Assembly (NCBI GenBank): GCA_964346145.1 | Contig: CAYFTL010000006.1 | Span: 1 to 64,000 of the forward strand | DNA length: 64,000 nucleotides | Direction of reading: 5' to 3' | Source: CAYFTL01 sp964346145 | GTDB taxonomy: Bacteria; Bacillota; Clostridia; Christensenellales; Aristaeellaceae | Shown here: one piece after another, positions 34,761 through 43,129 of the stretch | How positions within the stretch are numbered: position 1 is the stretch's first letter | Layout: the number at the start of each line of letters is the position of its first letter | Position numbers and translations under genes: made by a program | The notes under the pieces: generated by a model | The model's database searches: none | What the model was told of the DNA's origin: nothing | What the model saw: only the letters and a program-made list of their open reading frames with translations

Positions 34761-35534
34761 GTGTTAACTCCCGGCTTAGTGTCCATCAGTTTTCGATCCC
34801 TTAGTCCTCAAGAAATATGTGATTTGTGTGTGCGCTCTGGCCTCAAGGCCGTAGAGTGGGGCGGAGATGTGCACGTACCGGCGGGCGATATCCAAACCGC
34901 CGAGCAAGTGCGCAGGCTCAGCGCCGATTCGGGCTTGAAAATCGCCGCTTACGGCAGCTATTATCGGGCAGGACAACCCGAATCCGATTTCGATTCTGTC
35001 CTCAAGACGGCCCTCGTCCTAGGGGCTCCCCAGATTCGCATATGGGCGGGCACGCTCGCTTCCAAGGATTGCTCCCAAGCCCAGCGCCAAGCCGTCGTGT
35101 CTTCCATATTGGCTTGCGCCCACAAAGCCGCAGCCAAAAACCTAAAAATCGTGCTGGAATATCACGGAAACACGCTGACCGACGATCGCGAAAGCGTGCG
35201 TTTGCTGCTGAGCGAAACCCTGTCCGCAGGCGATAGCTTACGCTTTTACTGGCAACCCCGTTGGGATTGGTCCGAATCGGAACGCCTCGCCTCCTTGGAA
35301 GACCTGGGCGACAGGCTCTCCAGCCTGCACGTGTTCACCTGGCAACACCACGCTAGGCAGATCGACCGGCTCGCCTTGCAGGCAGGGGAAGGCATGTGGC
35401 AGCAGGTGCTGCACCATCCGATGGTTTTGAAAAACGCTCCCTATGCGCTTTTGGAATTCGTGACCAACGACAACCCTGAACTGCTGCTGCGCGATGCCGC
35501 CACCTTAAACCGTTGGCTGAATGCCCAAGGTTAA
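34761..35534 (+). CDS. Sugar phosphate isomerase/epimerase-like TIM barrel protein
   Basis: A 257-residue xylose-isomerase-like (AP endonuclease 2 family) barrel. It starts LTPGLVSISFRSLSPQEICD and has EWGGDVHVPAGD, IRIWAG, VLEYHGNTLTDD and FYWQPRWDWSE, where Glu, Asp and His could bind a divalent metal. The start is GTG at 34761 with GGAGG upstream; the frame is open much further back without a site. The MFS transporter follows 51 bases later, suggesting uptake and isomerisation of one sugar or polyol. The substrate is unknown. Confidence 0.82.
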   Translation: MLTPGLVSISFRSLSPQEICDLCVRSGLKAVEWGGDVHVPAGDIQTAEQVRRLSADSGLKIAAYGSYYRAGQPESDFDSVLKTALVLGAPQIRIWAGTLASKDCSQAQRQAVVSSILACAHKAAAKNLKIVLEYHGNTLTDDRESVRLLLSETLSAGDSLRFYWQPRWDWSESERLASLEDLGDRLSSLHVFTWQHHARQIDRLALQAGEGMWQQVLHHPMVLKNAPYALLEFVTNDNPELLLRDAATLNRWLNAQG

Positions 35535-35585
35535 GGCAAATGCTTTTTTAACCAATAATATGATTATGCTGAAACGAGTGCCGAC

Positions 35586-36761
35586 ATGAAGAGTCAAAAA
35601 ATCTCCCATATTGTTGTGGTGTCCATCCTCATCAACGTCGCCACCAACATGGTTCACCCCGTAACCCCCACCTACATTGAAGTCTTGGGGTTGCCCAGCT
35701 ATATGTTTGGCGTGTTGTTTGCCGCCATGTCCATCGGCAATTTTTTGCTAAGCCCGCTGTGGGGCCAGCTGTCGGACCGCTACGGACGCTTGCCCGTCAT
35801 CAGCATCAGCCTGATCGGCTACGCCCTGTTCCAGGTTTTGTTCGGCTATGCACAAAATGGGGTCCAGGCGGTCATCTGGCGCTTTTTAGGCGGCAGCATG
35901 ATTTGTGGTAGCACGGTGGCTTGCATGGCCTACGTGGTCCACGTATCGGGCAATGAGCGCGCCAAATATCTTTCCTACTACGCCGCTGCCGTAAGCCTTT
36001 CGGGTGCTATCGGTTACTTTCTCGGCGGCTTCATCGGCACCTGGTCGCTCAGCGGCACCTTCTGGCTGCAAGGGTTGCTGCTGGTTGTTGCCGCCTTGGC
36101 CTCGCTTCTGCTGCTGGCAGAAACCATCAAACCCGACCAGATTACCGCCGCAAAGCAACGCAAGTTTAAGCTATACGATTGGGCAGGCATGGCGCGCATG
36201 CTCACTAAGCCCATGTCACTGTTTTTTATCGGCGTGGTGCTGGCTACTTTCGCCACCGTCGGCTATGACAACGCCTTCAACTTCTACATCAAAAAACAGC
36301 TGGGCTTTCCGCCCTCGGCCAACGGCCTGATTAAGGGCAGCACCGGCATCTTAGGGCTGATCGCCAACCTGCTCATCAATCGTTGGCTGTTAAAACACTT
36401 CGATCAAAACAAGGTTTTGCCCGTAGTGTTGTGGCTGTGCTCCGGTTTTTTGCTGATCGCCACCCAAATGGTCAGCGTACCCATGTTCATCGGCGCAAAC
36501 ATTATCTTTTATTTGTTTAACGCCATCTACCTGCCCATACAGCAATCTTTGGCCGCCAACCAACATGTCGGTAATTACGGGTTGCTCAGCGGCATTTTCA
36601 ACAGCGCTAAGTGCATCGGCATGATTGCCGGATCCTTGTCCGCCGGTTTCCTGTACGATGCCTCGCCCAAATGGCCCTTCTATGCCGCCATATTGGCCTT
36701 CGCATTGGCCGGACTGTTTAGCGTGCTAGCCCACCGCTTTGCGCTCCAGCAAAATTCTTAA
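35586..36761 (+). CDS. MFS family transporter
   Basis: A 391-residue major facilitator with about twelve hydrophobic segments. The conserved loop between helices 2 and 3 reads GQLSDRYGRLPV, the MFS A-motif. Two six-helix halves are joined by a basic loop (near residues 180-200). There is no clear ribosome site in front of the ATG, so translation may be weak or coupled to the upstream gene. The substrate is unknown; the partner isomerase suggests a carbohydrate. Confidence 0.9.
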   Translation: MKSQKISHIVVVSILINVATNMVHPVTPTYIEVLGLPSYMFGVLFAAMSIGNFLLSPLWGQLSDRYGRLPVISISLIGYALFQVLFGYAQNGVQAVIWRFLGGSMICGSTVACMAYVVHVSGNERAKYLSYYAAAVSLSGAIGYFLGGFIGTWSLSGTFWLQGLLLVVAALASLLLLAETIKPDQITAAKQRKFKLYDWAGMARMLTKPMSLFFIGVVLATFATVGYDNAFNFYIKKQLGFPPSANGLIKGSTGILGLIANLLINRWLLKHFDQNKVLPVVLWLCSGFLLIATQMVSVPMFIGANIIFYLFNAIYLPIQQSLAANQHVGNYGLLSGIFNSAKCIGMIAGSLSAGFLYDASPKWPFYAAILAFALAGLFSVLAHRFALQQNS

Positions 36762-36782
36762 ATCCAGGTCGTCTTGCAGTAT

Positions 36783-36830
36783 AAAAAGCGCACAATATTG
36801 ACTATACTTTGCCAATATTGTGCGCTTTTT
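36783..36830. terminator. Bidirectional rho-independent terminator
   Basis: A perfect 18-bp stem (36783-36800 with 36813-36830), AAAAA on one end and TTTTT on the other, lies between the MFS gene and the convergent GNAT remnant. Confidence 0.9.
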
Positions 36831-36842
36831 GTATAGAATACA

Positions 36843-37483
36843 CTAAAATTCGCTGATCGATGAAGCGTTTGTCACTCGGATAAAATGCTGGGGCGCCGAT
36901 GCATATTCCAGCCGCTCAAAATGCTCTGCCGGCATGTATTTTTTGAGAATAGGCATGCATTCTTTGTAATCGTTGGTTCTGTTTCCATACTTGTCATCGG
37001 TTAAAATTTTAAAGCCAAAGTCCGAATACAATTTTATCGCCCTAAAACTGGCTGGCTGGGTATGGAGGTACACCGGAAAATCGCACACCTGCAAATCTTT
37101 CATAAGAAACGAAAGCAGCGCCCTGCCTATGCCCAACCCCTCATAGCCCTTTAAGGTTTTCAACCAATGTATCGTGTTGATCTGTCTATAGGCCCTCCAC
37201 AAAAAACAGGTGCCACCGGAAAATCATTGTGATCACAAACCAACATACACTTCTGATAAAACAGCTCTTCTCTGTCTGCATAGACGGTGTCAAAATAATT
37301 CTGCATGTAGCCGTAATGCTTGCGGGCTTCTTCCTCGCTGTCGAAGGGAAAGGCCGCCCAAGTTTCAAATTCATCCCTTTTGCATGGCCTGATATGGTAA
37401 CCAGGGGGCGTCTCACTCAGTGCTTGGCGGTTTAACTGCTCGCACATCATGAATATATTGAGATCAGGAATTTCTTCGTACAC
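36843..37483 (-). pseudogene. GNAT acetyltransferase interrupted by a one-base frameshift
   Basis: Two overlapping open frames on this strand make one GNAT protein of about 213 residues. The first frame (GTG at 37483) covers MYEEIPDLNIFMM to CDHNDFPVA. The second carries FLWRAYRQINTIHW, the acetyl-CoA loop GYEGLGIGRALLSFL and the fourth-motif segment FRAIKLYSDFGFK. Joining them needs one extra base near 37213-37217: the sense strand reads CCGGTGGCACC where CCG GTN GGC ACC would keep the frame. This may be a true mutation or a sequencing error. It follows the phosphatase gene by 24 bases, after AAAGGA. Confidence 0.85.
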
Positions 37484-37507
37484 GATATCCCATCCAATCC
37501 TTTTGGG

Positions 37508-38224
37508 TTACGCGCCCAACATTCTTCGGCGCAGCTGCAGAATTGTGCCATCAGCCAAGCCGACTTTTTTCAAATAATCGTGCGCCGAACCATATTTTGC
37601 GAAAAAGAAGTCCAAAAAGCTCTGCATCACTTCGGGGCGGGATTCCATCAAATACGCAGGCAACTCCGGATAATCGGCCTGCATCCTTTTCACCGCTTCC
37701 TCCAAATATGTGTAGGACACCTGATAATCCGCCACTATATCCGCTTTCTGCACGCCCACCAGGCTCATCAGGATCGCAGAAACCACGCCGGTGCGATCTT
37801 TTCCCGCGGAACAATGGTACAACACCCCACCTGAAGCCTGGGCGATTTTCTCCATCACTTGCCGCATTTGCTCATACATTTGGGCAATGCCCTCATACAT
37901 TCTCTCCAGCAGCCCTTCCCCGCCCTTTAGCAAAGCTGAAGCCGAGGTCAAGTCCTTTTGATTCATTAGGTTCACGTGCAAATAATCGAAACCGTCTATA
38001 CCCTTTAGCGACACCGGATTGCGCCGCACTTCCTCATCGCTGCGCAAATCGATGACCGTGCGCACATCATTGTCTTGAAACCACTGAATTTCCTTTGCAT
38101 TTAGGCCATGGGGAACGTCGCTCCTGTAAGTGATTCGCCAAGCCGTAAAGGATCCATTTTCCGCCGGATATCCGCCCAAATCCCGCAAATTCAACATATG
38201 CTCCATGGGTATTCTTCTGTTCAT
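37508..38224 (-). CDS. Tyrosine-protein phosphatase (DSP-like, Y_phosphatase3 type)
   Basis: A 238-residue cysteine phosphatase. The P-loop is HCSAGKDRTG, with the catalytic Cys and Arg, and the N-terminal NLRDLGGYPA segment is typical of the IphP/LipA-like group that can act on phosphotyrosine or phosphoinositides. There is no signal peptide. AAGGAG lies before the ATG. The broken GNAT gene follows it. Confidence 0.9.
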   Translation of the reverse strand: MNRRIPMEHMLNLRDLGGYPAENGSFTAWRITYRSDVPHGLNAKEIQWFQDNDVRTVIDLRSDEEVRRNPVSLKGIDGFDYLHVNLMNQKDLTSASALLKGGEGLLERMYEGIAQMYEQMRQVMEKIAQASGGVLYHCSAGKDRTGVVSAILMSLVGVQKADIVADYQVSYTYLEEAVKRMQADYPELPAYLMESRPEVMQSFLDFFFAKYGSAHDYLKKVGLADGTILQLRRRMLGA

Positions 38225-38351
38225 AGTTTTCTCCTTGCATGCTTAATTCATTTGGGCAAAGCCCCTATCTATCCACTATTTGTACAATATATTTCAGTAT
38301 AACATAGCGTGCAGATACCGACAACGCAAAAGCGCGCTTCAATATACGGCA

Positions 38352-38407
38352 TTGATTTTTTCAAATAGGCGGCCGGCATTTGCCGGCCGCCTATTTGAAA
38401 AAATCAA
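38352..38407. repeat. Perfect 27-bp inverted repeat at the pfkA 3' end
   Basis: Arms 38352-38378 and 38381-38407 are exact reverse complements around a 2-base centre. The inner part is GC-rich (GGCGGCCGGC) and the outer part has T-tracts on the left and A-tracts on the right of the plus strand. Both strands therefore read T-tract, hairpin, A-tract, the reverse of a rho-independent terminator. The pfkA stop codon (38404-38406) is inside the right arm. It may be an RNA 3' structure, a protein site or a fold-back artefact. Confidence 0.9.
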
Positions 38408-39486
38408 TCGCCAAATCGAATACCCACATCCCTTGCGGTTTTCACCATCTGGTGATCGATGGGCACGAATTTTGTTCCCGACGCGGTATAGCTGAGGGGG
38501 TTGTGGGTGGTCTGATCCCCCACCATGGCAATGCTCACGCCGTAGCGCTCTTCCTTGATAAGATGAGCCGCATGCACCCCCAACCGGGTGGACACCACCC
38601 GATCATAGCTGGAAGGACTGCCGCCACGCTGAATATGCCCCGGAATGACTGCGCGCGTTTCTAGCCCTGTTTCGGCCTCAATCTGTTCGGCCAACCTATG
38701 GGATATGGTTTTGTACGGATTTTCGGCATACAACGCCGCCCGGTCTTTCTTTTTCATCTTGGACTCTTCCACCGTCATTGCCCCCTCGGCCACGGCTACA
38801 ATGGAAAACCTCTTTTTAGACTTGGCGCGCGCTTCCACCGCCTTTAGAATCCCATTGAGTTTATAGGGAATTTCGGGGAGCAAAATGACATCGGCCCCGC
38901 CGGCCACGCCCGAATACAGGGTGAGCCAACCCGCTTTGTTGCCCATGATCTCCACCACCATCACCCTGCCATGGCTGCTGGCCGTGGTGTGTAGGCGGTC
39001 TATAGCTTCTGTGGCGATGTCTACCGCCGAATAAAAACCGAAGGTTACATCCGTGCCCAGTATATCGTTGTCGATGGTCTTGGGCAGCCCGATCACGTTT
39101 AATCCCTCTTCGGAAAGCAAATTGGCTGTTTTGTGGGTTCCGTTTCCGCCCAAGCAAACCAAACAATCCAGCCCCATTTTTTTGTAGTTCTTTTTCATGG
39201 CGGCAACCTTGTCCAGCTTATCCTCGCCGATCGTGCGCATATCCCGGTAAGGACGGCGCGACGTACCCAAGATCGTTCCGCCCAGTGTCAAAATTCCGGA
39301 AAAATCCTGCTGATCCATTTCGCGATATTCGCCTTCGATCAGCCCACCGTAGCCGCCGGCAATACCCACAATCTGGGCATCAAAGTTTTCGTATGCCGCT
39401 TTCGCCACGCCGCGAATGGCCGCATTCAAGCCGGGACAATCGCCTCCACTGGTCAAAATGCCGATTCTTCTTTTTATTTTCTGCAC
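38404..39486 (-). CDS. pfkA: 6-phosphofructokinase
   Basis: A 360-residue PFK starting RRIGILTSGGDCPGLNA, longer than the 320-residue Bacillus enzyme. The phosphoryl-donor motif is LGGNGTHKTA: the Gly at the position that decides donor use suggests ATP, while PKTIDND, with Lys where classical ATP enzymes have Gly, matches the actinobacterial/group III type that also includes PPi enzymes. ATP is the likelier donor. The start is uncertain. GTG at 39486 lies almost on top of its GGAGAG, while GGAGAGG is eight bases before an in-frame ATA (39474) that would give the usual short N-terminus. The 3' end lies in the palindrome. Confidence 0.9.
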   Translation of the reverse strand: MQKIKRRIGILTSGGDCPGLNAAIRGVAKAAYENFDAQIVGIAGGYGGLIEGEYREMDQQDFSGILTLGGTILGTSRRPYRDMRTIGEDKLDKVAAMKKNYKKMGLDCLVCLGGNGTHKTANLLSEEGLNVIGLPKTIDNDILGTDVTFGFYSAVDIATEAIDRLHTTASSHGRVMVVEIMGNKAGWLTLYSGVAGGADVILLPEIPYKLNGILKAVEARAKSKKRFSIVAVAEGAMTVEESKMKKKDRAALYAENPYKTISHRLAEQIEAETGLETRAVIPGHIQRGGSPSSYDRVVSTRLGVHAAHLIKEERYGVSIAMVGDQTTHNPLSYTASGTKFVPIDHQMVKTARDVGIRFGD

Positions 39487-39619
39487 CTCTCCGCATTTTT
39501 CTAATCATAATGCTACGTGCTGTGTAAACTTTCCAAACATACAGAAAACCGATCACCATTTGAAAGAATCAAAAATTCTCATCGATCCAATTTACGTAAT
39601 ATATTTTACTTATATCTTT

Positions 39620-40282
39620 TTATTCGCCTAAAATCAGCTTGCCAAAGCTTTCGGGACGGTGAAAGTCAGGCGTCGGATTTTGCACCGGGTTCCAGCTGCC
39701 GTAGTGTGGAAATTCATACAAATCAGCGCATTTATAAAAGTTTCCACGCATAACAAGCCCTGGCTGCAGCTTTTGTCCATAGGTGTCTTCGATAAAACGA
39801 GCAGGTACGGCGTAGCTGAGCGCCCACCATCCCCCTTTGTGCGCTGCTGCGCTGGAGAGCGTGGTCCGAATATCCATATGCAAAAGCGGTATCGCCATAT
39901 GGAATCTATTGTGCCGCCCTGCACCCAACCCCAACAACATGGTACCGATACAATTGACTTCAAAGTTTAAATAGTCCGAGCTGTGTTCGGGAAACGGGTT
40001 TATAAAAAATTCCATGCAGCTGTCGGTACACACCCGGCCGCCCATTTGTGCGATTTCACCGCGCACGCTAGGTTCTTTGGCATACATCAACAAATGTAAA
40101 CCTTCCTGATTCCAGCCCAGACGCGCCATCACAGGAGGCTTATAACCGTTTTCATCCCAAACATATTGATCTACCGGCGCCTCGTTTAGCGCAGCATAGT
40201 TTTCAGGAATGTTGTCTGGCGAAAAATCGGTCAAATCCTTTAGCACTTGTCCGGTAAAACGATTGACGATATACTCTCTCAC
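39620..40282 (-). CDS. CBM9-like carbohydrate-binding protein, cytosolic
   Basis: The 220-residue product resembles the family 9-like carbohydrate-binding fold. Typical segments are CMEFFINPFPEHSSDYLNFE, EVNCIGTML and FYKCADLYEFPHYGSWNPV, ending PDFHRPESFGKLIL. It has no signal peptide and no catalytic domain, unlike the xylanase-linked CBM9 modules. The start is GTG at 40282, seven bases after AAAGGAGGT; the frame is open 12 codons further upstream, across that site. Its role, such as binding sugar esters or regulating an intracellular enzyme, is unknown. Confidence 0.8.
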   Translation of the reverse strand: MREYIVNRFTGQVLKDLTDFSPDNIPENYAALNEAPVDQYVWDENGYKPPVMARLGWNQEGLHLLMYAKEPSVRGEIAQMGGRVCTDSCMEFFINPFPEHSSDYLNFEVNCIGTMLLGLGAGRHNRFHMAIPLLHMDIRTTLSSAAAHKGGWWALSYAVPARFIEDTYGQKLQPGLVMRGNFYKCADLYEFPHYGSWNPVQNPTPDFHRPESFGKLILGE

Positions 40283-40315
40283 CTGCCGCACCTCCTTTAT
40301 AATTTTGCCTATTAG

Positions 40316-40339
40316 CAAAACAAAGTTCCCAGTGGAACT
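40316..40339 (-). terminator. Probable terminator after the rubredoxin gene
   Basis: On the minus strand AGTTCC-ACTG-GGAACT is followed by TTGTTTT. The stem is short; a weaker outer pairing extends it. Confidence 0.55.
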
Positions 40340-40360
40340 CTGTCTTTGCTAAAAAGGTAT

Positions 40361-40474
40361 TTAATCTTCTTTCAATTCAAATTGCGATTTGTCCGCTCCG
40401 CACAGAGGACACTTGTCCGGCGCTTCATCCCCCTCGTAAACATAACCGCAAATCGTGCAAACCCACTTTTTCAT
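40361..40474 (-). CDS. Very short rubredoxin (rubrerythrin-type domain)
   Basis: A 37-residue iron-binding protein with the two rubredoxin knuckles, CTICGYVYEG and CPLCGADKSQF. It lacks about 15 residues of the middle loop found in ordinary 52-residue rubredoxins and resembles the C-terminal domain of rubrerythrin. ATG 40474 follows GGGAG by eight bases; the open frame extends 23 codons upstream without a ribosome site. It would carry electrons in oxygen or peroxide defence or other redox steps in an anaerobe. Confidence 0.88.
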   Translation of the reverse strand: MKKWVCTICGYVYEGDEAPDKCPLCGADKSQFELKED

Positions 40475-40569
40475 ATAATATTCTCCCTTCTTTTTAATCA
40501 ATATCGTAAAAATATTGTATTCTAAGTATACATAAGTTTCCAAAAATTTAAACTATTGGGCAAAAATTT

Positions 40570-41292
40570 TCAAGGCAGCGCAGGCTTATCCTTGCAATTG
40601 CAATCCACATGGCGCTCCAAAAATGGTCTAAACCTGCGCATCGCTTCAGCCCAATCGGGATGCCCTTCCAACTTGGCAACCGCATCGTATGGTGTTTGAG
40701 GTACACGCAACATAATTCTTCGGGCGCCATTGGAAAGCATTTGTGCGGTCGATGGGCAAGCGGCACACAGCACACCACCCAGGCGCGGATCAAATCGCGC
40801 CGCACCATCGACTGCGCGGCCACAGGCAACACAGCTGTCCATGCGCGGTGAACTTCCCAAAATGTGCATAAGGTGCATTTCAAACGCACCGGTGAGCATG
40901 GCGGGCGGCAAATCCGAATAATTCAAAAAGGTCAGCGCCCGGAGGGTCAAGTGAAACAACCGACTGGCTGGCTGGCCGGGAAAAGCTACCGATTCCGCCA
41001 GAGATAGCCAGTAGAATCCGTGAATCAACCGATCATAATCTAAGCGCAGTTCATAAAAGCTGTCCTTGATTTGGCATTGAGTTACCGAATAATGTCCACG
41101 GTTATAATTTAGAATATATTCCCCGGCAGAAAAGGGCTCTGCCGCGTTAAGCAACGGTGATTTGGGCTTTCGGCATCCCCGGGCGATGGCATCTACCTTG
41201 CCCATGGTCGGCGATAGGAGCGTAAGCATACGGTCGTTGTCCCGGTAATTGGCAAAACGCAGCACCAAACCATCGGTCTTAATGGCTCCCAT
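40570..41292 (-). CDS. recO: DNA repair protein RecO
   Basis: Helps load RecA at single-stranded gaps with RecF and RecR. The 240-residue product has the N-terminal OB fold (KTDGLVLRFANYRDNDRML), a helical middle and a four-Cys zinc site (CVACG and LCAACP). It starts two bases after the era stop and ends the phoH-to-recO cluster, an order conserved in Bacillota. Confidence 0.95.
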   Translation of the reverse strand: MGAIKTDGLVLRFANYRDNDRMLTLLSPTMGKVDAIARGCRKPKSPLLNAAEPFSAGEYILNYNRGHYSVTQCQIKDSFYELRLDYDRLIHGFYWLSLAESVAFPGQPASRLFHLTLRALTFLNYSDLPPAMLTGAFEMHLMHILGSSPRMDSCVACGRAVDGAARFDPRLGGVLCAACPSTAQMLSNGARRIMLRVPQTPYDAVAKLEGHPDWAEAMRRFRPFLERHVDCNCKDKPALP

Positions 41293-41294
41293 GT

Positions 41295-42197
41295 TTAATC
41301 CTCATAACCCAAGGTCCGCAAGTCGCCAACCCGGTCACGCCATCCTTCGCGCACTTTTACCCAGAGTTGTAGCATCACTTTGGTACCCAAAATCCGTTCG
41401 ATATCTTGACGAGCCTGCATTCCAATGGTTTTAAGCATTTGCCCCTGCTTGCCGATGATGATCGATTTGTGGGATGCCTTCTCGCAATACAAGGTTGCGT
41501 GAATTTCGGTCAGGCTGTCCGACTTTTTTTCCATCCCCAACATTTCAACGCCCACCCCATGAGGAATTTCTTCGCGCAGGTTGTGTAACGCTTTTTCCCG
41601 AATGATTTCGGCGCACAACACGCGCTCAGGCTGATCGGTGATCATATCATCCGGAAAATATTTGGGGCCTTCCTGCAAAGATTGCTGCAGCATATCCAGC
41701 AAATCATCCATGCCGTCGCCCTTTAAGGCGGAAACCGGAATAATTTGGTCAAACTTCAATTCATTCAAGCGCGCCAGCTGCGGCATAAGTTTTTCATCGT
41801 CGACCAAGTCTAACTTGTTGACTGCCAGAAACTTGGGACAGTTCATGTTTTCAATATCTTTTAAAATTTCCATATCCTTGTGGCCGATATATTGGGCGTC
41901 TACCACAGCCAGAACCGCGTCCACGCCCTCCCTAGCCTGGGCTGTAGTCTTGGCCATGTATTCACCCAGCTTGGTGCGCGGAGTGTGTATGCCCGGCGTG
42001 TCTACGAACACGATTTGCCAATCGTCTCGGCTCAACACGCCTAAAATTTTGTTGCGGGTGGTTTGAGGGCGATCCGAAACGATGGCGATTTTTTCCCCAA
42101 CAAACGCATTCATGATGCTGGATTTGCCCACGTTAGACCTGCCCAATATAGCCACAAATCCGGATTTAAAACTTGATTTTTGCTGATCCAAATTCAA
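41295..42197 (-). CDS. era: Ribosome assembly GTPase Era
   Basis: A 300-residue GTPase that binds the 3' end of 16S rRNA and supports 30S assembly. G-motifs are GRSNVGKSS (G1), VDTPGIH (G3) and NKLD (G4), followed by a C-terminal KH domain (EIHATLYCEKASHKSIIIGK). The start is TTG at 42197, six bases after AAGGAG. It follows the ybeY-cdd gene by 14 bases. Confidence 0.97.
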   Translation of the reverse strand: MNLDQQKSSFKSGFVAILGRSNVGKSSIMNAFVGEKIAIVSDRPQTTRNKILGVLSRDDWQIVFVDTPGIHTPRTKLGEYMAKTTAQAREGVDAVLAVVDAQYIGHKDMEILKDIENMNCPKFLAVNKLDLVDDEKLMPQLARLNELKFDQIIPVSALKGDGMDDLLDMLQQSLQEGPKYFPDDMITDQPERVLCAEIIREKALHNLREEIPHGVGVEMLGMEKKSDSLTEIHATLYCEKASHKSIIIGKQGQMLKTIGMQARQDIERILGTKVMLQLWVKVREGWRDRVGDLRTLGYED

Positions 42198-42211
42198 TAC
42201 ATTCTCCTTAA

Positions 42212-43129
42212 TTAATCGTTTAAGTCTTTCAAAAGATTATCGGGTCCGAACGCTTCAGGCAACAACTGACCGAGGGTGGTCACTCGCATATCTTTGTCCC
42301 GAGCTCCCAGCACTACGCGCATGTCCACCGAGAATTCGTTGAGCACCTGGCGGCAAACGCCGCAAGGCACCGCCTCGTCGTGCTCGCCGACAACAGCGAT
42401 GGCCACAAACCGCCGAACCCCCGCCTGCACGCCTGCGCATACGGCCGCGCGTTCGGCGCAGATGGTCGCACCGTAAGACGCGTTTTCCACGTTGCAGCCC
42501 TGAAAGGTTCTACCATCTTCGCTGAGCAAGCACGCCCCAACCTTATACTTAGAATAAGGGGCATAAGCCCTTTCCATGGCCTCAATGGCCAAATCCAACA
42601 GCTGCCTGTCGGTTACATTCGCGCCGTCCCGGCTAAGGGCAAGCAGCTCCATGGCTCGCCTTTCCATGGTGCGCATGGCTTTTCGGTCGCCCTCTTCTAT
42701 ATGGTCGTAGCCCATCAGGTGAAACATCGAGTGGGCAGCCAAAAAACCAATCTCCCGAGTAAGGGAATGACCATATTCCAAGGCCTGTTCTGTGGCGCGA
42801 TCTATGCAAATGGCCATTTCGCCCAAGAACATATATCCCGTTTCCGGATCCAATTCCCGCCTGAGCGCTTTTTTATGCTGACGCGCCGTCCCCTGTCTGT
42901 ATTCGACGGAAGGATAGCTAAGCACATCGGTCACTTGATCGATACCCCGGGTATCCCGGTTAAGATCGCGCATGGCATGAGCGTCGATTATGCGTACATA
43001 TATTTCGACTTGTTCTATCCCCTCAAGCTCGGTACAGGTATCGGCCACACGGCCGAGCAAATCTTCCAATCCCTGAGGAGCGTGGTCGCATTCGACCGAC
43101 AGTTCAATCAAAACGCGTTGTGACTTCAT
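42212..43129 (-). CDS. YbeY endoribonuclease fused to cytidine deaminase
   Basis: A 305-residue fusion. The N-terminal part (residues 1 to about 165) is YbeY with its zinc motif HSMFHLMGYDH, which processes 16S rRNA ends. The C-terminal part (residues about 175-300) is a tetrameric-type cytidine deaminase with zinc ligands in ATICAERAA and PCGVCRQVL and the substrate segment NVENASYG. In Bacillus, ybeY, dgkA and cdd are separate genes in this place; here dgkA is absent and the other two form one reading frame. The ATG overlaps the pgpH stop (ATGA). Confidence 0.93.
   Translation of the reverse strand: MKSQRVLIELSVECDHAPQGLEDLLGRVADTCTELEGIEQVEIYVRIIDAHAMRDLNRDTRGIDQVTDVLSYPSVEYRQGTARQHKKALRRELDPETGYMFLGEMAICIDRATEQALEYGHSLTREIGFLAAHSMFHLMGYDHIEEGDRKAMRTMERRAMELLALSRDGANVTDRQLLDLAIEAMERAYAPYSKYKVGACLLSEDGRTFQGCNVENASYGATICAERAAVCAGVQAGVRRFVAIAVVGEHDEAVPCGVCRQVLNEFSVDMRVVLGARDKDMRVTTLGQLLPEAFGPDNLLKDLND

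Noticed and set aside
37160..37483. Programmed frameshift in the GNAT gene
   Set aside because: No slippery heptamer or downstream structure is evident; a single missing base explains it better.
38352..38407. Rho-independent terminator for pfkA
   Set aside because: The hairpin is strong, but T- and A-tracts are in the wrong order on both strands.
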